Part shown: piece by piece, positions 45,371 through 54,775 of the stretch
How the letters are laid out: each line of letters begins with the position of its first letter
Position numbering within the stretch: the first letter of the stretch is position 1
Origin: CAUZFZ01 sp963579025
GTDB lineage: Bacteria; Planctomycetota; Planctomycetia; Planctomycetales; Planctomycetaceae
Length of the DNA stretch: 64,000 nucleotides
Direction: 5' to 3'
NCBI GenBank assembly: GCA_963579025.1
Contig: CAUZFZ010000035.1
Span: 9,597 to 73,596 of the forward strand
Made by a program: the position numbers and the translations under genes
The notes under the pieces: generated by a model
Databases searched by the model: none
What the model saw: only the letters and a program-made list of their open reading frames with translations
What the model was told of the DNA's origin: nothing

Positions 45371-47884
45371 TCAGGAGTTCGGAATGACCTGACCGTCGGC
45401 CATCGTGGAGAGGCGTTCGAAGACGGTTGGGTCGATGTTCTCCGAAACGAAGCGCACCGAACCGTCGGCAAGGCCGATGTTGCATCCGCCTCGATATGGT
45501 CCGCCGATGCCGTCCGGGCCGTTGATATAAGGCTTCTTCGTCAGGGACCGTATGGTCGCGTTGCCTCCAGAGATCCACGGGCCGTATTCGCCTGTCGCTT
45601 CGCTAATCATCATCGTGTTGGACGTTCCATCCGTGATGTCCCGAAAGCGCGTCTTTCGATTGAACCCGAAGATTCCGGCTCGCTTGCTCGTGACGGGAAG
45701 CGTCGGAGCGTCTTTGCCGAGTCCCGCGATACCGACATAGTGCGTTTCGCCATGACTGGCCGGCGAGGCCACGCTTCCCGGGTTCAGGAATGTCGGAATG
45801 CGGATTTCCGCCGCGCGTTCGTTAGCCTCGTCGTCCCAGGACTCTTCAAAGTCGATTATCTTGAACAGGGCTGACTGTTCGATGAAGGGCAGGATCGTGG
45901 CCAGCCAACTGAGTCGTTCTTCGGGCTTCAGTTTCTCGTTGGGATGCGTTCCCGCCGGGAAACTCCTGTACGTGTCCGCATAGTTGTGCAGAGCCAGTGC
46001 GATCTGTTTCAGATTATTCTTCGATTGAGATCGACGCGCCGCCTGACGAGCTGATTGTACCGCAGGCAGAAGCAGCGCCGTTCCAATGGCCGCCGTCACA
46101 ATACCGTTGCCTTCGCCGATCCCGCCGATGATCGGAATCCCCTGGAGCGATTTGCGTGACGTGATCCGGATTCCGTTTTCGTCCGACGTCGTGACAGAGA
46201 TATTCGGAAACAACGGACGGACAACCACTTCGGCCGGCGGCAGGTCGGCCACCGTGATGGGCAGCCTCGCGTCACGCGGGATGATGCGCTCTTCCTTCAG
46301 CGCGGCCAGGCCACCCGACATAATCACTGGCGCCAGTTTGATCAGAGCATGCCAGCTCACGCGGGGGTCGCCGATGGTGATCGAAGTGAACGACTTGGGC
46401 AGTTCTTCCAGACCTTGAGTCTGTGCTCGTGTCGGTTGCCACTGATCGAGCTGGCCGTCGATCCTCAACAGAGCTGCTTCGACCGATTGCGGCATCAGGC
46501 CGGCAATCAGCCATCCGTCATCAATCGTCAATGCTCCGACCTGGACCTGATCAGCAAATTCGAAGAGCACGAGTTCTCGGCCATGCTTGTCGGATCGGTG
46601 CACCTTGAACTGGCCACGCGATGCCTGCTCACCCATCTGCAGCAGTTTTTCGATGGTCGCCTCGAGTTTTTCCGCGTCTTTGACGCTGACCATGACGCCC
46701 ATGCCCGTACCAAGAAACCCCTGATCCGGGTCGGCGAAGATGCACGCCACATCGCCGAGCGCATCGAGCAGATCGGCTTTGGGATCGAAGCCGATCATCT
46801 GCGGAAGGTTGGCCAGCACGCCTTCAACCTGGCCAGCGGCTTGCGGCGGTCCAAACGCGACAGCCTCGCGAGCCAGTTGGGTCAGTGTGTCCCACATGGC
46901 CGACGAGTCGATTCGCATGGCGTTGAATCCGTTCGTACCGGCGGGTAGCGGCGGCAGGTCGTCCAACGTCATTGGCTTCTGATCAGTCAGTGCCAGCAGC
47001 CCGGTGCGTGGGCCATCGACTTCGATCACTGCTTCCGACCAAAGCGACCGGCCCTTGTAACCGTACTGATAAGCCACGGTGTCCAGATTGTGCAGTCCTA
47101 CCGTTTTAAGCACGTCATCGACGCTTTTGCCCGGCACCGGAAGCGGCATCTCGCCGAACTTCGCGCGAAGCGCCGCAAAGTCGAGCCACGCGACGGATGT
47201 CGTTTCGAAGCCTTCCGTGTCGTAGTTGTATTTCTTCCAGAGTTCGTTCGTCGTGAGGTTCGGTGACTCGCCGGTGGCGACGGAAATTCCCGTGCTGACT
47301 GCGTTCATGCCACCCACGACGATCAGGTGCTCGCCTTCCGCCCAGATGCCGACTTCGATGCCTGGCGTGTTGGGAATCACGGCGCTGGTCACGGCGCGAT
47401 CGTTGACGTCCTGTTGTTCGAATTGAGCGGCAATGAAGAACCCAAAGTTGCGAGCCAGTCCGCTAAGCATCGGCTCGTACTTTGCAGCTTTATGCAGCAC
47501 GATCGTGATCTGTGGAATCGGCGGTCCCTGTGCATCCGGCAGTGAAACGGCGAGTGTTGCGCCGTGCGCCTCCAGGTGCTTCATTGCCTCTTCGAATTCC
47601 GGATTCCCCTGCTGCCCGGCTTGTTGTCCGGCAAACTCGAACAGTTTCTCCAGGACACCGACCATGCCGGATTCATACATCGCTTCGTGCGCCGCGGTTT
47701 TCTCCCATGCGGCCTGATGCTTCTCGGCCCCGTCATGACCGAGGAACACGACTGTGCCGGCGGGAATCAGTTCTTCGATCGGTTGTGGTTTGTCGTTCTG
47801 AGCGTCGGCGATGGTCATTGTCAGACCGATGCCGAGCACTCCGGCCAGCAGCCCCCATGAAATTGGTGCCTGTCGCGGTGACAT
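45371..47884 (-). CDS. large secreted protein with C-terminal DUF1559 domain but no prepilin signal
   Basis: A 837-residue protein starting at ATG 47884, with GGAG ten bases upstream. A signal peptide (LLAGVLGIGLTMTIADA) starts the protein, so export is by Sec. Residues about 30-590 are a large beta/alpha region with repeated GxxL-like units of no recognised family (DUF3352-like in feel). Near residue 600 a hydrophobic helix (GIVTAAIGTALLLPAVQSA) is followed by RQAARRSQSKNNLKQIALALHNY, the exact junction of DUF1559 proteins, and a complete DUF1559 body ending GLADGSVRFVSENIDP. There is no G-FTLIEL cleavage site. The pilin-type module has thus been fused internally onto an ordinary secreted protein. 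Confidence 0.85.
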   Translation of the reverse strand: MSPRQAPISWGLLAGVLGIGLTMTIADAQNDKPQPIEELIPAGTVVFLGHDGAEKHQAAWEKTAAHEAMYESGMVGVLEKLFEFAGQQAGQQGNPEFEEAMKHLEAHGATLAVSLPDAQGPPIPQITIVLHKAAKYEPMLSGLARNFGFFIAAQFEQQDVNDRAVTSAVIPNTPGIEVGIWAEGEHLIVVGGMNAVSTGISVATGESPNLTTNELWKKYNYDTEGFETTSVAWLDFAALRAKFGEMPLPVPGKSVDDVLKTVGLHNLDTVAYQYGYKGRSLWSEAVIEVDGPRTGLLALTDQKPMTLDDLPPLPAGTNGFNAMRIDSSAMWDTLTQLAREAVAFGPPQAAGQVEGVLANLPQMIGFDPKADLLDALGDVACIFADPDQGFLGTGMGVMVSVKDAEKLEATIEKLLQMGEQASRGQFKVHRSDKHGRELVLFEFADQVQVGALTIDDGWLIAGLMPQSVEAALLRIDGQLDQWQPTRAQTQGLEELPKSFTSITIGDPRVSWHALIKLAPVIMSGGLAALKEERIIPRDARLPITVADLPPAEVVVRPLFPNISVTTSDENGIRITSRKSLQGIPIIGGIGEGNGIVTAAIGTALLLPAVQSARQAARRSQSKNNLKQIALALHNYADTYRSFPAGTHPNEKLKPEERLSWLATILPFIEQSALFKIIDFEESWDDEANERAAEIRIPTFLNPGSVASPASHGETHYVGIAGLGKDAPTLPVTSKRAGIFGFNRKTRFRDITDGTSNTMMISEATGEYGPWISGGNATIRSLTKKPYINGPDGIGGPYRGGCNIGLADGSVRFVSENIDPTVFERLSTMADGQVIPNS

Positions 47885-47961
47885 CCTGATGTACTCCTTT
47901 GATTGCGGAAAAGCACTTGGACCTGATCCGAAATGCAGTCATCGAAACGTGCTTATCGACG

Positions 47962-47986
47962 CCCCTCTCCCCCCAGGGGAGAGGGG
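47962..47986. repeat. CCCCTCTCCCC-type hairpin repeat, copy 2
   Basis: CCCCTCTCCCC and GGGGAGAGGGG flank a three-base centre, giving a perfect 11-base stem. Same family as 22319-22356. It lies upstream of the DUF1559-type gene and downstream of the EF-hand remnant. Confidence 0.75.
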
Positions 47987-48010
47987 ACAATCGGGTTAAT
48001 TGAGCGAGAG

Positions 48011-48782
48011 TTATTTAACAAACTCTGCCTCCGCGGCATCGACGATGCCGTCGGAGTTCTGATCCAGTTTCTGAAACTTGGCGCGACTTCCGGGGAACTC
48101 ACGTCGGGCAAGTTCGCCGTCGCCGTTGCGGTCCAGTCTCGTGAACCACTTTGGTGCGACCGGATTTGTCGCGTTGTCGTCGCCACGCATTCGTGCGGTC
48201 TGCCCCGGAAGTTGTACCCCTCGAAACTAAGGCTGCCCGGGTCCGAACGAAATCTGATAGAGCTGCGGCACCTCAGATTCAGAAATCACACCGTCTTCGT
48301 CGGTGTCCCATAGTTCAACTCGTTTGACGGCCTGCGCCAGCTCGCGTCGTCCCAGGCTGCGGTTGCGGTCCACGTCGAGGATCTCGAACAGGTCGCGTCC
48401 GCGGTTACGCACATTCATTCGCGCGCGGCTGCGTGCGGCCATCCACGACAGCCGTCAGTTCTTCTTTAAACAGCTTGCCGTCGCCGTCCACATCGAACTG
48501 ATCGAACGATAACCGGAACGCGTTGTTCCGGCTGGATTCGTCTTCCTCGAGATAGCCGTTCCTGTCGCGATCGGCTCCCGAAAACTGCCGGAGCAGATAT
48601 TGCTTCGCCACGTCCGGACCGCTTACGACTTCAGCAATCTCGATCTGCACATCATTGATCACGATACTGGTTAGCCCGTCCGTCGAACGGCGCACTGATA
48701 TGCCCTGCTGCTCACTCGCTGAGTGAGTGGAGCCGACCACATTCCACAATGTGCTCGCCTTGTTCGCGTGCTCCAAGTCGGA
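48011..48782 (-). pseudogene. remnant of an EF-hand secreted protein gene
   Basis: Three pieces of one calcium-binding protein can be pieced together. First, residues up to FSGADRDRNGYLEEDE and FDQFDVDGDGKLFKEEL (two EF-hand loops DRDRNGYLEEDE and DVDGDGKLFKEE). Second, after a frame change near 48430, FEILDVDRNRSLGRREL and LWDTDEDGVISESEV, two more EF-hands ending in SFGPGQP. Third, after an in-frame amber TAG at 48227-48229, RLDRNGDGELARRE and KLDQNSDGIVDAAEAE, ending at TAA 48011-48013. Planctomycetes carry many intact members of this family. The N-terminal part is missing and is replaced by the transposase remnant, so the gene is not functional as one protein. Confidence 0.8.
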
Positions 48783-49748
48783 CGAGGGGAGTGTCTCGCC
48801 CGATTCGTTGACCGTGTTGCATACGTCGACGTCGATCACGACTCCGCTTTCATCAGTCACACACGTCGGCGTGAAGTTGGGAGCGAAGCCGCCTTCCTTG
48901 TTGGGCATCCCGCGCGAGTCGGCATCTGTCATTGGAAGCTGGGCCGTCTGTGGATCCAGCCCGTTTGCGGCACGAGACGATTCGATCTGCTCGAGTTCCC
49001 CGAGTGCCGCCTGCCGCCTGCAGCTTGTCGCGTCGATGCTGGACGTCCGCCAGAGGACCACTGACCACACCGCCCGTGGACGGCTCGAACAGGTCCTGTT
49101 GATCAACCGCCCGCGACTCGGCCAGCAGCTCGCTATAAAGCCCGTCGAGTTCTGCCAGCTTCTTCTTGATCCACTCACGTCCGCGAGTTCCATACCGACT
49201 GTTGGACGCCTTGACCCGCGTCCAGTCGAAGCCGACTTCACCCAGCCGAATCAGGCCCAGTGTCATTGCGATGGTGCAGACTTTCCGGAACAGTCCCCGG
49301 AGCTCAACCTCGTGTGCGTTGCGGAAGTGACACAGCGTGCTGTGGTCAGGCTGGTGTCCTTCGGCGAGCCACAGAAAGTCAATATTCCGCAGGCACATGT
49401 ATTCCAGAACGCGACTGGAACGCAGCCACGGGCTGTTCATTTCTGGGGCGTCGAAAGTGCGATCGGCGCCGAAGACCAACCCGTGTCCACCATCACCACG
49501 CCACGCGTGCGCACGCGTCGCATGAGTCCACAGAGCACAATCCCGGCCATGACGCGGGGATGGATCGGTGGTCTCCCGCGCGTGGCGCAATAATGCTGCT
49601 CCCATTTGGACCAGTCGAGGGACCTGGGTATCTCAGCAAGCACACGCACTTCATCGTTGTGTGCGACGACATCATCCAGTGTCGGAGCGAGCAACGTCCG
49701 CTGCTCGCGAGCAATAGGCGCCTTGGCCCATCGTCCATGAATTCCCAT
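48783..49748 (-). pseudogene. IS1182-like transposase remnant (frameshifted and truncated)
   Basis: ATG 49748 has AGGAGG five bases upstream, a good native start, beginning MGIHGRWAKAPIAREQ. RPPIHPRVMAGIVLCGLMRRVR (ORF 1) should run straight into SSRVLEYMCLRNIDFLWL, DHSTLCHFR and WTRVKASNSRYG of IS1182 DDE transposases, but about 90 bases of extra sequence (49420-49509) intervene and change frame. A second frameshift near 49010-49022 comes from a duplicated 7-base unit (AGGCGGC twice), where DKLQAA continues in another frame as LGELEQIESSRAANG...GGFAPNFTPTCVTDE. Homology stops near 48783, where the frame runs into the EF-hand remnant. Terminal inverted repeats could not be fixed. Confidence 0.82.
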
Positions 49749-49906
49749 CGGAGCCTCCTGACTGAAACCACCGGGAAGATAGCGCGATGGTCGACAAACA
49801 GTCGGGGACAATCGCCCCGCATTAAATCGACAGCCCCCTAAAGCCGATGGCAAATCAAGAATGCCGGCTGATGCCATGTCCACACCACAAACCGTGACGG
49901 TCAGAC

Positions 49907-49938
49907 AAAAAAGGGCACGGCCTCCCCAGACCGTGCCC
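49907..49938 (-). terminator. intrinsic terminator after RTX gene 1
   Basis: Read on the minus strand: GGGCACGG, ten-base loop, CCGTGCCC, then TTTTTT. It starts about 30 bases downstream of the stop codon of the 49970-54415 gene. The same GGGCACGG stem recurs after RTX gene 2. Confidence 0.9.
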
Positions 49939-49969
49939 TCCCCCTTCACTGTTCTACTACCTGGCCGAA

Positions 49970-52900
49970 TCAGAAACCGTTCAGCTCAGCCAGCGCTGCC
50001 AGCACCGACACTTCAATCGTCAGGTTCTGATCATCCGTCTCGCCGACGCCAAGGTCTTTCGGCGTCTGCCCGCCTTCGCCGCTGTTGAATTTGTCGATCG
50101 AGCCGTTGCCTCGCAGGATGTCGGCACCGTCACCACCGAAGATGCGATCGACGCCACCACCACCGAGCAGTGTGTCGTTCCCGTCACCACCGATCAGTGT
50201 GTCCCTTCCGGACATGCCGTTGACCGAGTCATTACCATCGCCGCCGTCGATGATATCGTTGCCTGTGCCGGCATCGATCGTGTCTTCGCCGTCACCACCA
50301 TCAATCGTGTCCCTACCTGAGTTGCCTTCAATACGGTCGTTACCGTCGCCGCCTTTGAGCTGGTCGTTTCCAGACTGGCCAGTCACTGTGTCGTCGCCCG
50401 TACCGCCGTCCAGCGAGTCATCGCCGGAACCGCCCAGCACGCGATCGTCGTCCTGATTCCCGTCGGCCAGATCGTTTCCAGCAGCACCATTCAGCGTGTC
50501 ATTACCGAACCCACCGCGGAGCGTGTCGTTACCCACGCCGCCCATCAGGACATCATTCCCGAAACTGCCCTGCAGGCTGTCGTTTCCGTCATTGCCGTTC
50601 AGCGTGTCGTTACCCGAGCCGCCGTCCAGCGAATCGTCACCCACGTCGCCGTTCAACACATCATTGCCTTCGCCGCCATCCAGGACGTCACTGCTTTCAC
50701 CTCCCGAAAGCGAGTCGTCGCCCGCGTTACCCGAAATCGTTTCCCGGTCGCGACTGCCCGTGACCGTGTCGTCACCGTCCCCGCCACGCAGGTCCAGCAG
50801 CACGCCACCCAGGCGGGCGTTCATCGCCGTGATTGTGTCGTTGTTACCCTGGCCGTCGATGATCAGGCTGACCTGGCGAACGTCATCGATCGAGCTGACA
50901 GTAATGGAGTCATCACCATTACCGCCCAGAATCGTGACTTCATTTGTCGAATTACTGGCCGTGATCGAAGCCGCACCTTCGGTCACACGCAGGAGTCCCG
51001 AGTTACTGTCGACTGTGAACGAGTCGGCCCCGCCGTCGCCCATGACCATCAGCTCTTGAGCACCCGGAGATTCCTGAATCGTGTCGACACCATCGCCGGA
51101 ACCATTCCAGATCACCAGGTCCTGTCCAAGTCCCGTCTGAATCACGTCATCTCCGCCCTGGCCATCAATCGTGTCGTTGCCATTACCACCATCGATGAAG
51201 TCGTTGTCGGCCCCGCCCAGAATCGAATCGTTTCCAAGTCCGCCGCCAAGCAGGTCGTTCCCGTCACCGCCATTGATGAAGTCATTTCCATTTCCGCCGA
51301 ACAGCGAGTCATTACCACCGTCACCAAACAGTGTGTCGTTGCCATCTGGAAGTGACGGTGGCAGCGGTGGTGGAGGCGGTGCCAGTGTCCCCAGCACGGC
51401 CTGAGTTATCGCGGTGGCGATGTTGGCAGACGACGCAGTGTCGATCGTCAGATAAAGTGGCTCACCGGGATCAATGTCGTCGCCTGGAATCCCACTGATG
51501 ATGGGAGAACTCGTCCGATTGATGGCGCCGGTCAGAATCGATAGTGCCTCCAATGGGCGTCTGGGCGCGGTGGCCGGATCGTTGGGATCGAAAGCGCCCA
51601 GCGTCGTGATTCCGCCGAGTCCAATCACTTGCACGTCCTGGGCAATGAGCGCATCGACAGTCTGTTGGATTCCCGCAGCACCGGCCGGGACAGCAGACGA
51701 GCCACTGATTTGTATATCCGCGGCCGGGACGGTAACTCCATTGACTCCGACATACGGGTCGATTCCGTCTACGCTGAATTTCAGCGGAGCATCGGTCGCG
51801 ACCAAAACCAAACGCCGCGAATCGTCGCGGAATCCGACTCCGCCGTTGTTACCGGACGGAGCAAGAACAGGGCCGAGTGGTGCAACCGTTGCGTCGGGCA
51901 GAAACGACGCAAATGCCGGAACATCGCCGCCGGCCGTCGGCATCGTCTGCGTGGAAATCAATCCGGCGAGACCACTATCGAGAGTGTCACCATCGCCGTT
52001 TCCGTCGAAACCAAGACCCGTCGCAACCTGAAACAGAGCTTCGATCAACGTTTCTGGAATATCACCGTTTCCACCGCCGCCAGTTGGCCGGTTGATCGCG
52101 GCATCCGTGGCTGCAGTGAACTGAGGCGTTGTCGATTCAACGATAGGCTGATTCAGAATGAACGGACGACTCGAATTCGCCCCACCAGAGAATTCCTGAA
52201 ACCGGCCGATACCGTAGGCAAAGCTGGCAGTCGGCAGGTTCGACTGCAGATCGGACACAATCATCGGGAAGGCCGCCGCCAGTGACGGAAACGCGGCGTT
52301 GAAACTGGTCGTGGAATCGAACACCAGGAAAATATCGATCAACTGACGATCATCGTTTTCAATAATCCCGACTCCCTGCGCATCCACAATTCGAGCGTTG
52401 GAAGTCGCGTTGGAAAGATTCACCAGAAAGAACTCGTCACCTTCCTCAATACCGTCTGACGACACCGGGACAGTGATGGTCTTTTGCGTCTCGCCCGGAG
52501 CAAACGTCAATTGGCCGCTATTGGCTGTGTAGTCTTCTCCGACGATCGCAGACCCATCGACGGTATCAAAGTCCACACTGACCGTGCTCGAATTCGCGCC
52601 TCCAAGGCTGACTGTGAATACGGCTTCGACATTCGGGTTCAGACCATTGAGTGCGACTTCCACATTGTCGATCGCCCAGGACTCGTTAGTTCCTCCCTGG
52701 AATCCTGCTCCGTCCGCGAACCATTCAACCGTCAGCGACGAATCCGTGTGCGGAATCGCCTGCAGCTGCGGTTCCAAACCCATGTTGTATGCACTCTCAG
52801 TAAACAGTAATGAGCCGTTAAATCCCAAATCGACGAATGGGCGTGGCGTCAATTGAACGCCCGAAGGTGGCTGATAGCCTTGCGTGGCCTGTGCATTCGC

Positions 52901-54415
52901 AAACCCTTCTCGAAAGACCGACGTGCCATCGACGGTTACGTTGAAAAAGTCAGGACCTTGACTCAGCGGTGCGCCGGCGTTGTCCCACGAGTCGATAATC
53001 GCAAGCAGGAAGTCCAAATCGACGCTCGTGTGAACCGGTAAACCGGTCAACGTCAGTACGGTTGGCGTTTGTGGGATTGACCCAGGGTTAAGGTCGGTTC
53101 CGCCGGTGTTGTTGCGTAGGAAACTGCCGCTAAACAGATTCGAGCCATCCCCAATCCCTGCATAACCCTGCACAGGTTCGATGCCAGTAAAGCCGGTGAA
53201 CTGAGCCGGCACGCCAGACTCGAAGTCCGTCGAGAAAAACACCGCACTCGCACTACCCTCGATGACTGTGACGTCATCAATCGCGATCGTGGAAGGAGTT
53301 CCGATCAGGTCGTTGCCTGCTCCACCACGCAGCAGGTCCGATCCTGCACCGCCTTCCAGTGTGTCGTCGCCGCCGTTGCCGTTGATCGTGTCATTGCCAC
53401 CGTCGCCGTTCAGACTGTCTCGACCGCCGCCGCCGAAGATCGTATCCGGGTCATCGCCACCACTGATCGTGTCGTTGCCACCCATGCCGTTGATGGTGTC
53501 ATTTCCTGCCCCACCTGTGACCGAATCACCGCCCTGGCCGCCGATCAGCAAGTCCGCGCCGTCGGCCCCATCGACGATATCGGCCCCTCCCTGACCGTCC
53601 AGCTTGTCGTCTCCATCACCTCCGCTGATGGAATCATCCTGCGAGCCTCCAAGGACGGAGTCGTTACCCAGGCCGCCGATAATCGTGTCGTTTCCAGACA
53701 TTCCGTTGATCGTGTCGTTGTCGTCACCGCCATCAACAAAATCGGCTCCCTGTCCGGCATCAATGTTGTCCGTGCCCGCGTCGCCCGTAATGGAGTCAGC
53801 TCCGTCTCCTCCCTGGATGACGTCGCCCTCCGACCCCCCAACGATTGTGTCAGCGCCGTCGTCGCCGTCGATGGAATCTGCTCCGACGCCACCAGTTAAC
53901 ATGTCGTTGCCATTGCCGCCGTCAATCGTGTCGTTGCCATCACCGCCATCAATCGTGTCGTTGCCGTCCTGACCGAGGATCGATTCGCCGAAGTCAGCGC
54001 TGCCCGTGATACTGTCGTTGCCGTCACCGCCCTCGATACGGATCGATCCGGACGCAGCCAGTGCGGTAAAGTCAGTAGCCAGGACGGAGCTGACATCAAT
54101 GTCGTTGTCGTCGTTCCCGGCAATGACGTTCAGACCCGTCAGCGAGTTCGCCGCTGCACTCGGGACACCGGTCGCAGTGGCTCCGTTCGCCAGAACGACA
54201 ATGCGGCCAGTCGTGGCGTCGGTTTGCACGATGATGTCGTCGCCATCATCTACGAATACAGACAACTCGGTGCCGACAAGGACACCCGTGGTTGTCAGTA
54301 ACGTTCTCTGTTCCAGTTTCTGGATATTGAGTCGGCGTGACAGTGGCGCGCCACGCAGCCGGCGGTTGTGGTTGAGACGGTTCCGCAAGCCGTTGATCCA
54401 CGGAGAAAGAAACAT
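49970..54415 (-). CDS. giant RTX-like calcium-binding protein with LEPR-XLL-like N-terminus, paralog 1
   Basis: A 1481-residue protein starting at ATG 54415 (GGAG 7 bases upstream; earlier start codons unsupported). Near residue 34 is a KLEQRTLL motif like the LEPR-XLL N-terminal tag of planctomycete extracellular proteins; no classical signal peptide. Residues about 128-372 are RTX-like nonapeptide repeats (GGxGxDxLx) that bind calcium. Then comes a Calx-beta-like region whose start (VTVIEGSASAVF) is separated from its remainder (VEAVFTVSLGGANSS...) by about 230 residues resembling a lectin-like domain. A VWA-like domain starts IDIFLVFDSTTSFNA. A second RTX array (about 1060-1200 and 1260-1440) surrounds a non-repeat module with VIWNGSGDGVDTI. 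It ends TIEVSVLAALAELNGF. Probably exported via a C-terminal signal. Confidence 0.9.
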   Translation of the reverse strand: MFLSPWINGLRNRLNHNRRLRGAPLSRRLNIQKLEQRTLLTTTGVLVGTELSVFVDDGDDIIVQTDATTGRIVVLANGATATGVPSAAANSLTGLNVIAGNDDNDIDVSSVLATDFTALAASGSIRIEGGDGNDSITGSADFGESILGQDGNDTIDGGDGNDTIDGGNGNDMLTGGVGADSIDGDDGADTIVGGSEGDVIQGGDGADSITGDAGTDNIDAGQGADFVDGGDDNDTINGMSGNDTIIGGLGNDSVLGGSQDDSISGGDGDDKLDGQGGADIVDGADGADLLIGGQGGDSVTGGAGNDTINGMGGNDTISGGDDPDTIFGGGGRDSLNGDGGNDTINGNGGDDTLEGGAGSDLLRGGAGNDLIGTPSTIAIDDVTVIEGSASAVFFSTDFESGVPAQFTGFTGIEPVQGYAGIGDGSNLFSGSFLRNNTGGTDLNPGSIPQTPTVLTLTGLPVHTSVDLDFLLAIIDSWDNAGAPLSQGPDFFNVTVDGTSVFREGFANAQATQGYQPPSGVQLTPRPFVDLGFNGSLLFTESAYNMGLEPQLQAIPHTDSSLTVEWFADGAGFQGGTNESWAIDNVEVALNGLNPNVEAVFTVSLGGANSSTVSVDFDTVDGSAIVGEDYTANSGQLTFAPGETQKTITVPVSSDGIEEGDEFFLVNLSNATSNARIVDAQGVGIIENDDRQLIDIFLVFDSTTSFNAAFPSLAAAFPMIVSDLQSNLPTASFAYGIGRFQEFSGGANSSRPFILNQPIVESTTPQFTAATDAAINRPTGGGGNGDIPETLIEALFQVATGLGFDGNGDGDTLDSGLAGLISTQTMPTAGGDVPAFASFLPDATVAPLGPVLAPSGNNGGVGFRDDSRRLVLVATDAPLKFSVDGIDPYVGVNGVTVPAADIQISGSSAVPAGAAGIQQTVDALIAQDVQVIGLGGITTLGAFDPNDPATAPRRPLEALSILTGAINRTSSPIISGIPGDDIDPGEPLYLTIDTASSANIATAITQAVLGTLAPPPPPLPPSLPDGNDTLFGDGGNDSLFGGNGNDFINGGDGNDLLGGGLGNDSILGGADNDFIDGGNGNDTIDGQGGDDVIQTGLGQDLVIWNGSGDGVDTIQESPGAQELMVMGDGGADSFTVDSNSGLLRVTEGAASITASNSTNEVTILGGNGDDSITVSSIDDVRQVSLIIDGQGNNDTITAMNARLGGVLLDLRGGDGDDTVTGSRDRETISGNAGDDSLSGGESSDVLDGGEGNDVLNGDVGDDSLDGGSGNDTLNGNDGNDSLQGSFGNDVLMGGVGNDTLRGGFGNDTLNGAAGNDLADGNQDDDRVLGGSGDDSLDGGTGDDTVTGQSGNDQLKGGDGNDRIEGNSGRDTIDGGDGEDTIDAGTGNDIIDGGDGNDSVNGMSGRDTLIGGDGNDTLLGGGGVDRIFGGDGADILRGNGSIDKFNSGEGGQTPKDLGVGETDDQNLTIEVSVLAALAELNGF

Positions 54416-54576
54416 GGCAGACTCCAACAGTGATAGGGAGATTGGTCTGCATGAATAAAACGCACATGGAGCGGTGGTTCGCAACTACCGGCAGAAAGAC
54501 ATGCGCCTCGTTAATACAGACCAGGGGGATGCCGAATGGAAACGCTGTCCCCTGGGGAGAGGGTTGCTGTGCGACA

Positions 54577-54720
54577 ACTGTTTCCAGAGTTAACCTGGCT
54601 CAGATTTCGTGACACGCTGGAATTGCCTGCCATCTGAGACTGTCGTGGCAGACATTTCTGAGCTGACACAAGAGCCTCGTGTCACTCGTGACAGGCCCGA
54701 GCGACCGGAACGGCGTGACA
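54577..54720 (-). promoter_or_regulatory. conserved upstream block with TCGTGACA octamers, RTX gene 1
   Basis: 54577-54627 is about 85 percent identical to 60911-60961, which lies in the equivalent upstream position of RTX gene 2. It includes TCGTGACA at 54607-54614, repeated at 54686-54693, with variants GCGTGACA at 54713-54720, TCGTGGCA near 54653 and TCGTGTCA near 54677. In the sense of the gene the motif reads TGTCACGA. The gene start is at 54415, so the block sits about 160-300 bases upstream. No other gene content is seen between 54416 and 54775. Confidence 0.65.
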
Positions 54721-54775
54721 GGTCGCCTTGTCATGACATGCGTCTGACAAGGTGGCAATCGGGTCAAAGCAGCCA

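Noticed and set aside
50000..54000. CRISPR-like or tandem DNA repeat array in the RTX genes
   Set aside because: The repeats are in-frame protein repeats with variable DNA sequence and no constant spacer length.
50085..54458. Several long plus-strand open frames rich in Ser, Pro and Leu across RTX gene 1 (and likewise 55992-60460 and 61788-63194)
   Set aside because: They are antisense shadows of the GGxGxD repeat coding sequence, which produces long stop-free complementary frames. They have no start context.
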